DNA of 64,000 nucleotides from Phenylobacterium sp. J426 (GCF_024699945.1 NZ_JAJOMY010000001.1:3231001-3295000); one strand, 5' to 3'; counted from the first letter of the stretch, positions 6,749 to 13,989 are shown. Notes: generated from the sequence alone by a model not told the origin. Made by a program: numbers and translations.

Positions 6749-6919
6749 TCAACGTGGTGCTGCGGGGGGTGTGTCGGCCGAAAGCTCGGCGTCGGCGTAC
6801 GCGGCCACGGCCTTGAGGGCGGCGCGAATGTCGCTCGGTGGGCGAAAGGCCAAGGCCCGGTTGGCGGCGTCGCGGAGCGCGGCGTGGACGGCTCGGCGGG
6901 GATAGGCGCGGGTTGTCAC
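6749..6919 (-). CDS. small hypothetical protein, GTGA-coupled
   Basis: A 56-aa protein that begins MTTRAYPRRAVHAALRDAAN and contains PPSDIRAALKAVAAYADAEL. Its GTG start overlaps the stop of the upstream gene as GTGA (6916-6919). Composition and codon use look coding. Too short for family assignment; the two helices could make a small adaptor. Confidence 0.5.
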   Translation of the reverse strand: MTTRAYPRRAVHAALRDAANRALAFRPPSDIRAALKAVAAYADAELSADTPPAAPR

Positions 6920-7374
6920 GCGGCACCTCTTGCGGCGGGTGTTGGCTGAGTCTGGTCAGGTTCCAGACGCTGCGAGGCGGGTTCGGCTTCTGCGAGGGCT
7001 TGGGCCGCCTCCGTCCACGGCTCGGGCTGATAGTCCGCAAAGCTCGCCACCACTTGCTGCGCGTCGGCGTCGCGTTGCTCGGCTCGGCGCTTGTGCCGCC
7101 GCGTGGGTGGGGCGGGCTGCGGGTTCTCGCTTGGCGGCTTGTGCTTCCGCGCTACCTCGGCCGCGAGGAACGCCCCTAGGTCACGGATGCACCCGGTCGC
7201 ATGGGCCACGCCGTCCACCACGACGGCTCTCACCGTGGGCCAATGCCGCCCCTCATCCCGCCAAGCCTTCACGGCCTTGCCGACGTGCGGGCGGTCGAGT
7301 TCATGCACCGAGGCCAGTTCGGGGCACGCGTCGAGCAACGCGGCCACCGGGTCGGCTGGCCACCCCTCGTCCAC
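6916..7374 (-). CDS. hypothetical protein downstream of the iteron region
   Basis: A 152-aa reading from GTG 7374. The N-terminal half is folded-looking (ADPVAALLDACPEL, HVGKAVKAWRDEGRHWP, CIRDLGAFLAAEVARKHKP) and the C-terminal half is a proline/charged tail. There is no ribosome-binding site before the GTG. The frame stays open upstream through the iterons to at least 7606, encoding a Ser/Thr/Asp linker. It may therefore be the C-terminal part of the initiator protein (7572-7937), now in another frame. Confidence 0.55.
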   Translation of the reverse strand: MDEGWPADPVAALLDACPELASVHELDRPHVGKAVKAWRDEGRHWPTVRAVVVDGVAHATGCIRDLGAFLAAEVARKHKPPSENPQPAPPTRRHKRRAEQRDADAQQVVASFADYQPEPWTEAAQALAEAEPASQRLEPDQTQPTPAARGAA

Positions 7375-7432
7375 TTCGATGGAATCGACCGAACCCGCCG
7401 CGTCGCTTCCGAGCGGCGCGGAGTCGTCGTCT

Positions 7433-7466
7433 CTAGTTGGACTAGTTGAGTCCTTAGTTGATTCAG
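7433..7466. other. AT-richer patch, possible origin unwinding region
   Basis: A 34-nt stretch of about 60% AT within DNA near 70% GC. It contains CTAGTTG at 7433 and 7442 and TTAGTTG at 7454. It directly abuts the iteron array. An AT-rich element beside iterons is the layout of iteron-controlled replication origins. The role is inferred. Confidence 0.45.
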
Positions 7467-7614
7467 GGGGCTGCGTAGCCCTCTCCCCGGGGGCTGCGTA
7501 ACCCTCTCGGTGAGGGCTAGCTAGCCCTCTCCCCTCCTGTGGGGGGTGGGGGCTGCGTAGCCCTCTCCCTCCTATACCCTCATCTGCCTTGGGAGGGGTT
7601 GCGTAGCCCTCTCC
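7467..7614. repeat. five iteron-like repeats, putative replication origin
   Basis: Units of about 20 nt with consensus GGGCTGCGTAGCCCTCTCC start at 7467, 7490, 7513, 7549 and 7595. The first three are 23 nt apart, close to two DNA turns. Each unit carries GGGCT-N4-AGCCC dyad symmetry (the second has one mismatch and the fifth GGGTT); the third is the perfect 18-nt palindrome GAGGGCTAGCTAGCCCTC (7512-7529). The last unit lies within the 3' end of the winged-helix gene. Initiator binding is the simplest reading; RNA hairpins in the leftward transcript are the main alternative. Confidence 0.65.
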
Positions 7615-7937
7615 CTCCCATCGTGAAGACCCGGCTCCACGCCTCTCGGCAACGTCGGAACATAGAGGCTGGACTCCGCGCCTCGCCCCTCCCGGGCCGT
7701 GCGGAGGTATCCGGCTCTTTCGAGGTTGGCGATGAGGCGACGGAGGTTGCGTTTCTCGATGCCCAACACCTCGGAAAGCCAGCCGAGGCCGGTGAAGGCA
7801 CCGCCGCGCTCCGGGTTGAATTTGTTGAACATGGCAACGGCCACGTCCGTCTCCCGGCCACAGAAGCCGTGAGCGGCGACGGCCTCAAGCCAACCGATAC
7901 GGAAGGCGAGGTCAGCCCAAGCTGGCGGGGCGCTCAT
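7572..7937 (-). CDS. winged-helix putative replication initiator
   Basis: A 121-aa protein with a helix-turn-helix/winged-helix core at residues ~25-85: GRETDVAVAMFNKFNPE, AFTGLGWLSEVLGIEKRNLR, RLIANLERAGYLRTARE. This resembles the DNA-binding module of plasmid and phage replication proteins. Start ATG 7937 overlaps the upstream stop as ATGA. The iteron repeats lie at and just beyond its 3' end, as in lambda O, where the origin is inside the initiator gene. The protein is short for a full initiator; the missing C-terminal part may be the frame at 6916-7374. Confidence 0.6.
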   Translation of the reverse strand: MSAPPAWADLAFRIGWLEAVAAHGFCGRETDVAVAMFNKFNPERGGAFTGLGWLSEVLGIEKRNLRRLIANLERAGYLRTAREGRGAESSLYVPTLPRGVEPGLHDGRERATQPLPRQMRV

Positions 7938-8248
7938 GCGCGCCTCCCGAGCTTTGTGCGGGTCGCGCGGCGGGGTACACTTCGGGCGGTTGGACTTGAG
8001 CGTTGGGCTCGGGGCGCTGGCGGCGCTCCGGGCCTTCGCTCATTTGGCGGCGTGCCTCGGCGCACCCGGAGGATGCCGAGCGCCCGGGCTGCGGCGTGCC
8101 TCCGCGCAAGCGCCGTTGCGTGTGGCCATCGACGCCGAAACTCGGAGCCAAGCTCGGAGGCCGGGAGCCGCCCGGCCGCGTCCGCGAGCCATCGGGCCAT
8201 CCCATCATCAGGTAGTGGCGACCCTCGGGGCCGCTCGGTCACGCTCAT
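7934..8248 (-). CDS. hypothetical protein upstream of the initiator
   Basis: A 104-aa protein from ATG 8248, which has GGAG 6 nt upstream. The first half is helical (MARWLADAAGRLPASELGSEF, ATALARRHAAARALGILRV) and the second half is basic and proline-rich. The stop overlaps the initiator ATG. No family is recognised. A competing frame on the same strand (7912-8208) is less protein-like. Confidence 0.45.
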   Translation of the reverse strand: MSVTERPRGSPLPDDGMARWLADAAGRLPASELGSEFRRRWPHATALARRHAAARALGILRVRRGTPPNERRPGAPPAPRAQRSSPTARSVPRRATRTKLGRRA

Positions 8249-8293
8249 GGAAAGCTCCACTGAGTTGGCGTGGCGTGACCGTGGTTGGCCGGT

Positions 8294-8509
8294 TCAGGCG
8301 GCGGCGGTGTCGTCGCCTAGGAGCATGGCTCGCACCCGAGCCACCTCCGCTTGGGTGATGCGGTCACGTCCGGCGAAGCGGACGACCCGCACCTCCCCGT
8401 TCTTCACCGCCGTGAGCAACGACTTGTACGAAACCCCGAGCGCCGCGCTGGCCTCGGGAAGCGAATAGCCCGCGCGGGGATTGCGCGGTTTGAAGGGTTG
8501 AAGCTCCAT
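8294..8509 (-). CDS. HTH DNA-binding protein, excisionase/AlpA type
   Basis: A 71-aa protein from ATG 8509. It has a MerR-like helix-turn-helix of excisionase type: YSLPEASAALGVSYKSLLTAVKNGEV followed by the wing VRVVRFAGRDRITQAEVARV. A longer reading from 8578 would start inside an inverted repeat, so the shorter start is preferred. Such proteins bend attachment-site DNA to favour excision or act as early regulators of satellites and prophages. It is the first gene of the leftward series and faces the divergent gene at 8611. Confidence 0.7.
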   Translation of the reverse strand: MELQPFKPRNPRAGYSLPEASAALGVSYKSLLTAVKNGEVRVVRFAGRDRITQAEVARVRAMLLGDDTAAA

Positions 8510-8550
8510 CGGACTGGCTCCGTCGTGTTCTCTACGTGTTCCTTTCTGTG

Positions 8551-8578
8551 ATGCGGATAATAGCGAGTCAATCCGCAT
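8551..8578. promoter_or_regulatory. inverted repeat in divergent control region
   Basis: ATGCGGAT (8551-8558) and ATCCGCAT (8571-8578) are perfect inverted arms with a 12-nt spacer. They lie between the leftward HTH gene and the rightward gene at 8611, in a locally AT-rich segment. A dimeric repressor or the HTH protein itself is the likely ligand. No -35/-10 pair is clear. Confidence 0.5.
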
Positions 8579-8610
8579 ATTGAGCTTGCCGCGACGTTTT
8601 TTCGTCAGCT

Positions 8611-9333
8611 ATGAGAGAGGCAGAAACAGGCAAGAACGGAACGAGAGGGAAAACCGAGGTGCGGGAGCCGTTGGTGTTTCGAGGCCGAAGCTGGCCAGCC
8701 GCGAGAGGCACCCCCGCCGCGCGGTTGGGCGACGGCGGCGAGTTCGGCCTTGGCTCCGTCCTCGTCCATACGAGCGGTGCCGGTCGGGAATACGAGGTGC
8801 GCGAGCCTCAAGCGTGGTGGCGGGACTTTGCCGAGGTCGCGCCGCACGATGAGCGCCGCGCGGTGTCGTTCGTGCAACGGCGCGGCGACCCGGCGGGCGT
8901 CCTCTCCCCGACTAATCCCGTCTCCACGACGGCCGAGGCGTGGGTGTCGTTGCGCGCCCTACTCCGTGCCGCCGCGCGGGCATGGGAGCCGGGGCGCGAG
9001 AACGCCGAGAGCCGATACGGCCACGGCGGCGTCTCTCCGTCCGATGCCGTGAGGGAGTTCCTTGGCGCGCTCGGCCCCGGCTGGACCGATGAGCTTTCCG
9101 TCACTTACGACGGGCTCCAGCCGGTGACGGTCGCCAGGACCCTCCGCGCCTTCATGCTCGCCTCCGCAATGGCCTCCCTTCGCCACCGCGCACCCATGCG
9201 CTGGTGCGCCTACTGCCATTCATGGTTCCACCCGGCCCGCACCGACGCGCGGTTTGACACCGCCTCGTGCCGCGCGGCCTTCGCCAACCGCAGGAGTTCG
9301 CCCCATGGCGTCGCATCGCAAGATAAAGACTAG
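8611..9333 (+). CDS. zinc-ribbon protein overlapping the integrase
   Basis: A 240-aa protein. The first ~190 residues are unrecognised, with AWVSLRALLRAAARAWEP and VREFLGALGPGW helices. The C-terminus carries a treble-clef type zinc site, CAYCHSWFHPARTDARF followed by CRAAFANRR, like the C-terminal zinc finger of CGNR-type proteins. Its last 29 nt overlap the integrase ATG (9305). DNA or RNA binding is likely. Its constant position before the integrase suggests regulation of integration or a host-interaction role; both are inference. Confidence 0.6.
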   Translation: MREAETGKNGTRGKTEVREPLVFRGRSWPAARGTPAARLGDGGEFGLGSVLVHTSGAGREYEVREPQAWWRDFAEVAPHDERRAVSFVQRRGDPAGVLSPTNPVSTTAEAWVSLRALLRAAARAWEPGRENAESRYGHGGVSPSDAVREFLGALGPGWTDELSVTYDGLQPVTVARTLRAFMLASAMASLRHRAPMRWCAYCHSWFHPARTDARFDTASCRAAFANRRSSPHGVASQDKD

Positions 9334-10504
9334 GGCCGGGAGCGCTCGTTGGGAGGCGCGGTGGCGCGAGCCCGGACCGGGCGGCAAGACGGTGGACCGC
9401 AAGCGCAACTTCTCCACGGAGAAGGAGGCGAAGGCACACGCCCGCAAGATGGCCGAGGAACGCGAGGCGCGCGGCGTCGGTGACATCGGCAAGCACACGG
9501 TGGCCACGTTCCTGCGCCGTTGGCTGGACCACCTCGAAAGCCGGGCGGACTGTGCCCCCACGACGCTCGCGGGCTATCGACGCCATGCCGAGGCGGCCAT
9601 CCACCACATCGGCCACGTCCCGCTCGAAAAGCTCGCGCCGCTGGACCTTGACCGGCTGTACGCCACCTTGCTGGCCAAGGGCGGGCGGCCCTACGCGAAC
9701 GGGAAACCGCCTAAGCCACTGTCCCGCCAAAGCGTCCTTCACATCCACCGCGTGGCTCACACCGCGTTCAAGCAAGCCGTGAAATGGAAGCTCATCGGTG
9801 AAAACCCCGCCGCCAACGCCACCCCACCCTCGGTGCCTGACCGGCACACGCGCGGGTACACCAAGGCCGAGACTACGAGGGTTCTAGAGGCGGCCAGCGG
9901 CGACGCGGTGGGCTATTGCGCCCTCGCCCTCTTGCTCACGACCGGAATCCGGCGCTCGGAGCTATTGGGGCTCGCGCTGGACAGCTTGGACCTTGAGGCG
10001 GGCACCATCGCCATCCGGCGCACCGTCACCGAGGTGCGGGGCATGCCGCCCGTGGTCCGAGAGATAACTAAGAACAAGTCCTCCCGGCGCACCCTCTCCA
10101 TACCGCCCGCCGTCGTGACGCTCTTACGGGCTCAAAAGGCGCGCGTGCTTGAGGACGCGATGGCTTGGGGAGCCGAGTATCACCGCGACCCGATGTACCT
10201 TTTCCCGGGGCTCGCGGGCGCTCCAATGGACCCCATGGCCTTGACCGTGAAGCTCCGTCAGTTTCGACGGCGGGCGGGCGTCGAGGATGTCCAGCCGGTC
10301 CACGGCTGGCGGCACTCGGCGGCGAGCTTGCTCATCGCGGACGGCACCGACGTTAAGACCACCCAAAGCCGCCTCGGGCACTCCACACCCGTCATCACGC
10401 TCAAGCTCTACGCCGACAAGGTGGACGAGCGGGACCGGGCGGCGGGCGAGTCCTTGGCCGGGTATCTTGGCCCGGTTCCGAAGGCCGCGAGCGACGGCGC
10501 TTGA
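9305..10504 (+). CDS. tyrosine recombinase (site-specific integrase)
   Basis: A 399-aa phage integrase. An N-terminal arm-binding domain (residues ~1-60) is followed by a core-binding SAM-like domain (~65-165) and the catalytic domain (~185-380). The catalytic set is complete: R216 in TGIRRSE, K258, H333 and R336 in HGWRHSA, H359 in RLGHS and Y369 in KLYA. ATG 9305 is preferred over 9254 because the upstream extension is the antisense-like end of the zinc-ribbon gene. It lies 145 nt from attR and should catalyse integration into tRNA-Ser. Confidence 0.95.
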   Translation: MASHRKIKTRAGSARWEARWREPGPGGKTVDRKRNFSTEKEAKAHARKMAEEREARGVGDIGKHTVATFLRRWLDHLESRADCAPTTLAGYRRHAEAAIHHIGHVPLEKLAPLDLDRLYATLLAKGGRPYANGKPPKPLSRQSVLHIHRVAHTAFKQAVKWKLIGENPAANATPPSVPDRHTRGYTKAETTRVLEAASGDAVGYCALALLLTTGIRRSELLGLALDSLDLEAGTIAIRRTVTEVRGMPPVVREITKNKSSRRTLSIPPAVVTLLRAQKARVLEDAMAWGAEYHRDPMYLFPGLAGAPMDPMALTVKLRQFRRRAGVEDVQPVHGWRHSAASLLIADGTDVKTTQSRLGHSTPVITLKLYADKVDERDRAAGESLAGYLGPVPKAASDGA

Positions 10505-10526
10505 GGCCACAACGAGGCCACACGAG
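10503..10526 (+). repeat. right-end arm-type repeat
   Basis: A 24-nt block with two GAGGCCACA-type units, matching 264-287 with one mismatch and in the same orientation. It overlaps the last codons of the integrase. A further GAGGCCA lies at 10571-10577. Confidence 0.6.
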
Positions 10527-10529
10527 AGC

Positions 10530-10596
10530 TTGCACGGGGTGTGCAAACGCTAGAATGGCCGAACCCCAGAGAGGCCAATTTGCACAATCCGTGCAA
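10530..10596. promoter_or_regulatory. two TTGCAC-N5-GTGCAA palindromes near attR
   Basis: Perfect copies at 10530-10546 and 10580-10596, exactly 50 nt apart, with different 5-nt spacers (GGGGT and AATCC). They lie between the arm-type repeat and the attR core. Conserved arms with varied spacers indicate a protein dimer site, for example for the excisionase or a recombination accessory factor. Confidence 0.5.
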
Positions 10597-10648
10597 TGGC
10601 TTACGGGAAAATTCGGCAAGGCCGGGAAAGAGGCGGAAAGCGCCTTTT

Positions 10649-10710
10649 CGGTCTTGAAAACCGCCGTGGGTGGAAGCTCACCGTGGGTTCGAATCCCACC
10701 CCATCCGCCA
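10649..10710 (+). repeat. attR: displaced 3' half of chromosomal tRNA-Ser
   Basis: It begins with 23 nt identical to 108-130 and continues through variable arm, T-arm and acceptor to an encoded CCA at 10708-10710. No 5' half is present, so it is not a functional tRNA. Its T-loop is the normal TTCGAAT, and its acceptor strand CCCATCC pairs perfectly with the tRNA 5' strand at 80-86. It is therefore probably the original chromosomal 3' end. Positions 10711-10836 then hold only an intergenic leader. Confidence 0.85.
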
Positions 10711-10836
10711 TTGCGCTTCCGCGGCGCAGGGCTGACGAGGCGAGACGCCGTTCAGGTTCCGTCCACCAAACTCCTGACAGATGCTGAGGTCGGTCGCGTT
10801 TGCACGTCCGCCGAACTGCGGTAGCTGAGATCCTGA

Positions 10837-11268
10837 ATGCGCATCTCCAAGATCGTCCTTGCCCTGATGGCCACGGCCCTGCTTGCGGGTCCTGTCGCAG
10901 CCCAGGCTCCTGTCGCGGGCGGAGGGCAGATCTACGGCGTCTGGCGCAATCCGAAGAACAGCGTCCACGTGGATGTGCGCCCCTGCGGCCCGAGCGCCTG
11001 CGGCTACGTCGTCTGGGCGAACGCCGAGGCGCAGGCTGATGCCCGCGACGGCGGCACGCCAAACCTCATCGGCCTGCAACTCTTCCGGAACTTCAACCCA
11101 CAGGCCAATGGCCGCTGGCGGGGCAAGGTGTTCGTCCCGGATCTCAACGCCACCTTCAGCGGCACGGCGGAACTCCTCGACGAGGACAGGCTGCGCGCCC
11201 GTGGCTGTCTGATCGCCAACATCGCCTGCAAGTCGCAGGTCTGGGTGCGCGTCGCCGCGCCGCGCTAG
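10837..11268 (+). CDS. DUF2147 family secreted protein
   Basis: A 143-aa protein with a cleavable signal peptide (residues 1-23, ending AQA) and a DUF2147 domain: GVWRNPKNSVHVDVRPCG, CGYVVWANAEA, NGRWRGKVFVPDLNATF, LRARGCL. DUF2147 proteins are small periplasmic proteins of uncertain role. It is the first intact chromosomal gene after the element. Convergent with the tad gene next door, overlapping its stop by a few bases. Confidence 0.8.
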   Translation: MRISKIVLALMATALLAGPVAAQAPVAGGGQIYGVWRNPKNSVHVDVRPCGPSACGYVVWANAEAQADARDGGTPNLIGLQLFRNFNPQANGRWRGKVFVPDLNATFSGTAELLDEDRLRARGCLIANIACKSQVWVRVAAPR

Positions 11269-11780
11269 CGCTTCTCCACCTTGGTCGCGACCCGGGGCCG
11301 GACGTAGGCGGTCTGACGCAGGGTGAACTTGTCCAGCAGGTACACGCTGATGGCGGGGCGATAGTCGTAGCGGGCCTCGGCTACGATGATGCTTTCGTTG
11401 GGGGCCAGGAAGTTGGGGGGCGCGGTTGCAGCGGGGGCCGCCCCGAAATTTCGACCGACGCTCCAGTCCACGACCACGGCGCCTTGCGCATTGGCCGTGA
11501 GGCTGGTGATCCGCTCGCCCAGCGGCGCGGTGGGATACGGCCGCATCATGGCGTCGCCGGCCAGCAGGATATCCGCTAGATCCGCGTCGCTCACGGTCCG
11601 GGACTGGGATGTGACGTCTGCGATGGAGGCGGCCACATGCCCCACGCGCGTTCGAACCTGCCAGGCCTGTACAAACTCCACGACCGCGAGGTGCATGAAC
11701 ACCAGGAACGGCAGGATCAGGGCGAATTCCACCGCGGCCGCACCATGCTCGTCCCGGCCAAACCTGCGAAGCGCATTCAT
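11265..11780 (-). CDS. TadE-like pilus assembly protein (second of pair)
   Basis: A 171-aa protein with the TadE signature: a short charged N-terminus (FGRDEHGAAAVEFALILPF) leading into one transmembrane helix, followed by a periplasmic pseudopilin-like domain. The ATG 11780 overlaps the upstream gene's stop as ATGA. TadE/TadF are minor pseudopilins of the Flp/Tad pilus. The main tad/cpa cluster is not in this window. Confidence 0.85.
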   Translation of the reverse strand: MNALRRFGRDEHGAAAVEFALILPFLVFMHLAVVEFVQAWQVRTRVGHVAASIADVTSQSRTVSDADLADILLAGDAMMRPYPTAPLGERITSLTANAQGAVVVDWSVGRNFGAAPAATAPPNFLAPNESIIVAEARYDYRPAISVYLLDKFTLRQTAYVRPRVATKVEKR

Positions 11781-12301
11781 TTGTACGGCTCGTTCTTGAA
11801 CGCCGTGCGCGCGTCGAGCAGCACCTCGCCCGCGGCGCTGGGGGTTCCGTAGAAGCCGAGTTGCGGCGTCAGCAATGGATACCGATAGCTGGCGCGAACC
11901 ATGATGATGTCGCCCGCGCTCCCCTTGTTGAACGTGCCGTCCGGCAGCCCGCTCGCCGCAGCGGCGGCCTGGCCGAAGTTGGCGTATCGCTGGACGCTGA
12001 CCTGCAGGCGCGCGCGGCACTCGTCGTTGTCCTCGCCGAGAGCCTGGCAGACGAACGCCTCGAACTGTGGCGCATCATTGGGGCCGTCGGACTGCCCGGT
12101 CCGGATCATGCGGCCGGTCCGGGCGATGGCGTTGTCGAGGCCGGCCGACATCATGCCGACGACCGCCACCTCCAGGGTGGCGAACAGGAGGAAGATCAGG
12201 ATGGGCGCCACGATCGCGAATTCGATCGCGGTCCCGCCTCGCTCGTCCTGATAGAAACGGCGCGCAGCCACGGAGGCGCTCCCTTGAAGGTCCGCGCGCA
12301 T
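11777..12301 (-). CDS. TadE-like pilus assembly protein (first of pair)
   Basis: A 174-aa protein. FYQDERGGTAIEFAIVAPIL and the hydrophobic segment after it match TadE-type minor pseudopilins, including the conserved Glu in AIEFAI. ATG 12301 was chosen over TTG 12319. Divergent from the tadG-like gene with about 110 nt between, so both may share a control region. Confidence 0.85.
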   Translation of the reverse strand: MRADLQGSASVAARRFYQDERGGTAIEFAIVAPILIFLLFATLEVAVVGMMSAGLDNAIARTGRMIRTGQSDGPNDAPQFEAFVCQALGEDNDECRARLQVSVQRYANFGQAAAAASGLPDGTFNKGSAGDIIMVRASYRYPLLTPQLGFYGTPSAAGEVLLDARTAFKNEPYK

Positions 12302-12412
12302 GCTGACCCGGGCCGGCAAAGGCCGGGTTAAGTCCTGGGGCGTCTTGGTGGACGAGCCTTAACCAGTTCCGATCACTCGCCGTTAGCGGCGTTCGGCCAT
12401 GCTCGCGGGGCT

Positions 12413-13989
12413 ATGGGCATCATGCGCATGACTTGGCCGCGCCTCGTCCGCGGCCTGATCGGCCGATGGGCCGACGACCGCGGCAACGTCGCGATCACGG
12501 TGGCGATCGCCATGCTGCCGATCTCCTTCGGCACGCTGGCGGCCGTCGACCTGGCGCGCGGCGCCAGCGCCCGCGTTCAGCTCCAGGACGCCCTCGACGC
12601 CGCCGCCCTGGGCGCGGCGCGATCGACGTCCAACGATCCGGCGATGCTTCAGGCCAGCGGCGAGCGGCTGCTGCGCCAGAACCTCGCGCTGGGCTCCGAC
12701 TTCGAACTGATGTCCTCGTCCTTCCGGTTCGGCGAAGGCAACAGAGTTCTGGCGAGCGCGCAGATCCGCGTGGAGCCCTACGTGGCCGGCATGATCGTCG
12801 CGCCGAACATGGACATCAACGTCAGCACGGATGTCGTGCGCGCGGGCATGAAACTCGAGATCGCGATGGTCCTCGATAACACCGGGTCCATGGATCAGAA
12901 CAACAAGATGTTCTACCTCAAGGACGCGGCGACGAAGTTCGTGAGCAAGATGGAGGAAGCCTCGAAAGGCGCTTCCGAGCCGAACACCATCAAGATCTCG
13001 CTGGTCCCCTTTTCACACACCGTTCGGCTGAGCCCGTCGCTATATCGAAACGCGGTCTGGATCGACCAGAACGGCGTCTCGCCCATCAACAACGAGATCT
13101 TCACGACGGCCGAAGGGACCCAGTGGGCCAACCGCTTCACGCTGTTCCAACAGCTGGGCGAGAGCTGGGCCGGCTGCGTCGAGAGCCGTCAGGCGCCGTA
13201 CGACGTGCAGGACACGCCGCCAAGCGCCGGAGCCACCCTGTTCACCCCCTATTTCGCGCCCGACGAACCCGATGTGAAGGCTGACTGGTACTTCGACAGC
13301 TTCCCGCACAACTACCTGTCGGACGAGGTCAAGAAGGGCGCCGACTGGCGGGTGCGTTTCGGCAACCTGGCCAAGTACAACAAGAGCTTCCGCACGGATC
13401 CAAACAAGGGGCCTAACACGGGCTGCAACATCAGTACGATCGTGCGGCTCACGACCGATTTCTCAGCTCTGCGCACCGCCATCAACCAGATGAATGCCTC
13501 AGGCTCGACCAATATTCCGATCGGTCTTGTCTGGGGCTGGCACACCCTGGCGCCGATGGCCCCGTTCAACGATGCGGTGCCCTACCGAACCGACAAGCAC
13601 AAGAAGATCGTCGTCCTGATGACCGACGGGCTGAACGAGATCCGGCAGATCGATACGCCGAACGGTTCCACCTACACTGGCATCGGGCACGCGCGGCAAG
13701 GCCGGATCATCAAGGCGGATGGAACGCCGATGAACCAGAACACCAGCGACCAGGACCGCACGGCCGCGCTCGATCACCGCTTGAGCCTGCTGTGCAACAA
13801 CATGAAGGCCGCGGCGAAGGACATCGAGATCTACACCATTCGTGTCGAGGTGAACTCGGGGTCCAGCAACGTGCTCAGGAACTGCGCGTCCTCGCCAGAC
13901 AACTATTACGACGGAAGAACGCGTCGCAGATGGCGCTCGCCTTCCAGAGCATCGCAGGTCAGATCGCAGCCCTGCACCTCGCCCGCTAG
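12413..13989 (+). CDS. TadG-like von Willebrand factor A protein, C-terminal frameshift
   Basis: About 525 aa when the frame break is corrected. The N-terminus has the Tad-type segment DRGNVAITVAIAMLPISF with one transmembrane helix. A VWA domain follows from ~residue 145, with the metal site DNTGSM and later VVLMTDGLNEI. Near 13915 the frame shifts; the other frame restores QMALAFQSIAGQIAAL and stops at 13989, which fits the family end. The uncorrected frame runs to 14035 with an arginine-rich tail. TadG-type proteins are membrane-anchored accessory factors of the Tad pilus. Confidence 0.8.

Noticed and set aside
6000..7040. A 346-aa leftward open frame with many Arg/Pro residues
   Set aside because: Above 6314 it runs antiparallel in phase to better coding frames (6311-6733, 6749-6919), is low complexity and has no domain. 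Only its last 104 codons were kept, at low confidence.
7467..7614. Possible CRISPR array
   Set aside because: Units are palindromic, spacing is irregular after the third copy (23, 23, 36, 46 nt), spacers are only a few bases to ~26 nt, and there are no cas genes.
80..10710. Complete or defective prophage
   Set aside because: Only a small terminase and capsid gene are present. There are no tail, lysis, portal or large terminase fragments, and the compact gene series looks intact and not eroded.
10649..10710. Second functional tRNA-Ser
   Set aside because: There is no D-arm or 5' acceptor strand upstream of 10649. It is the displaced 3' half produced by integration.
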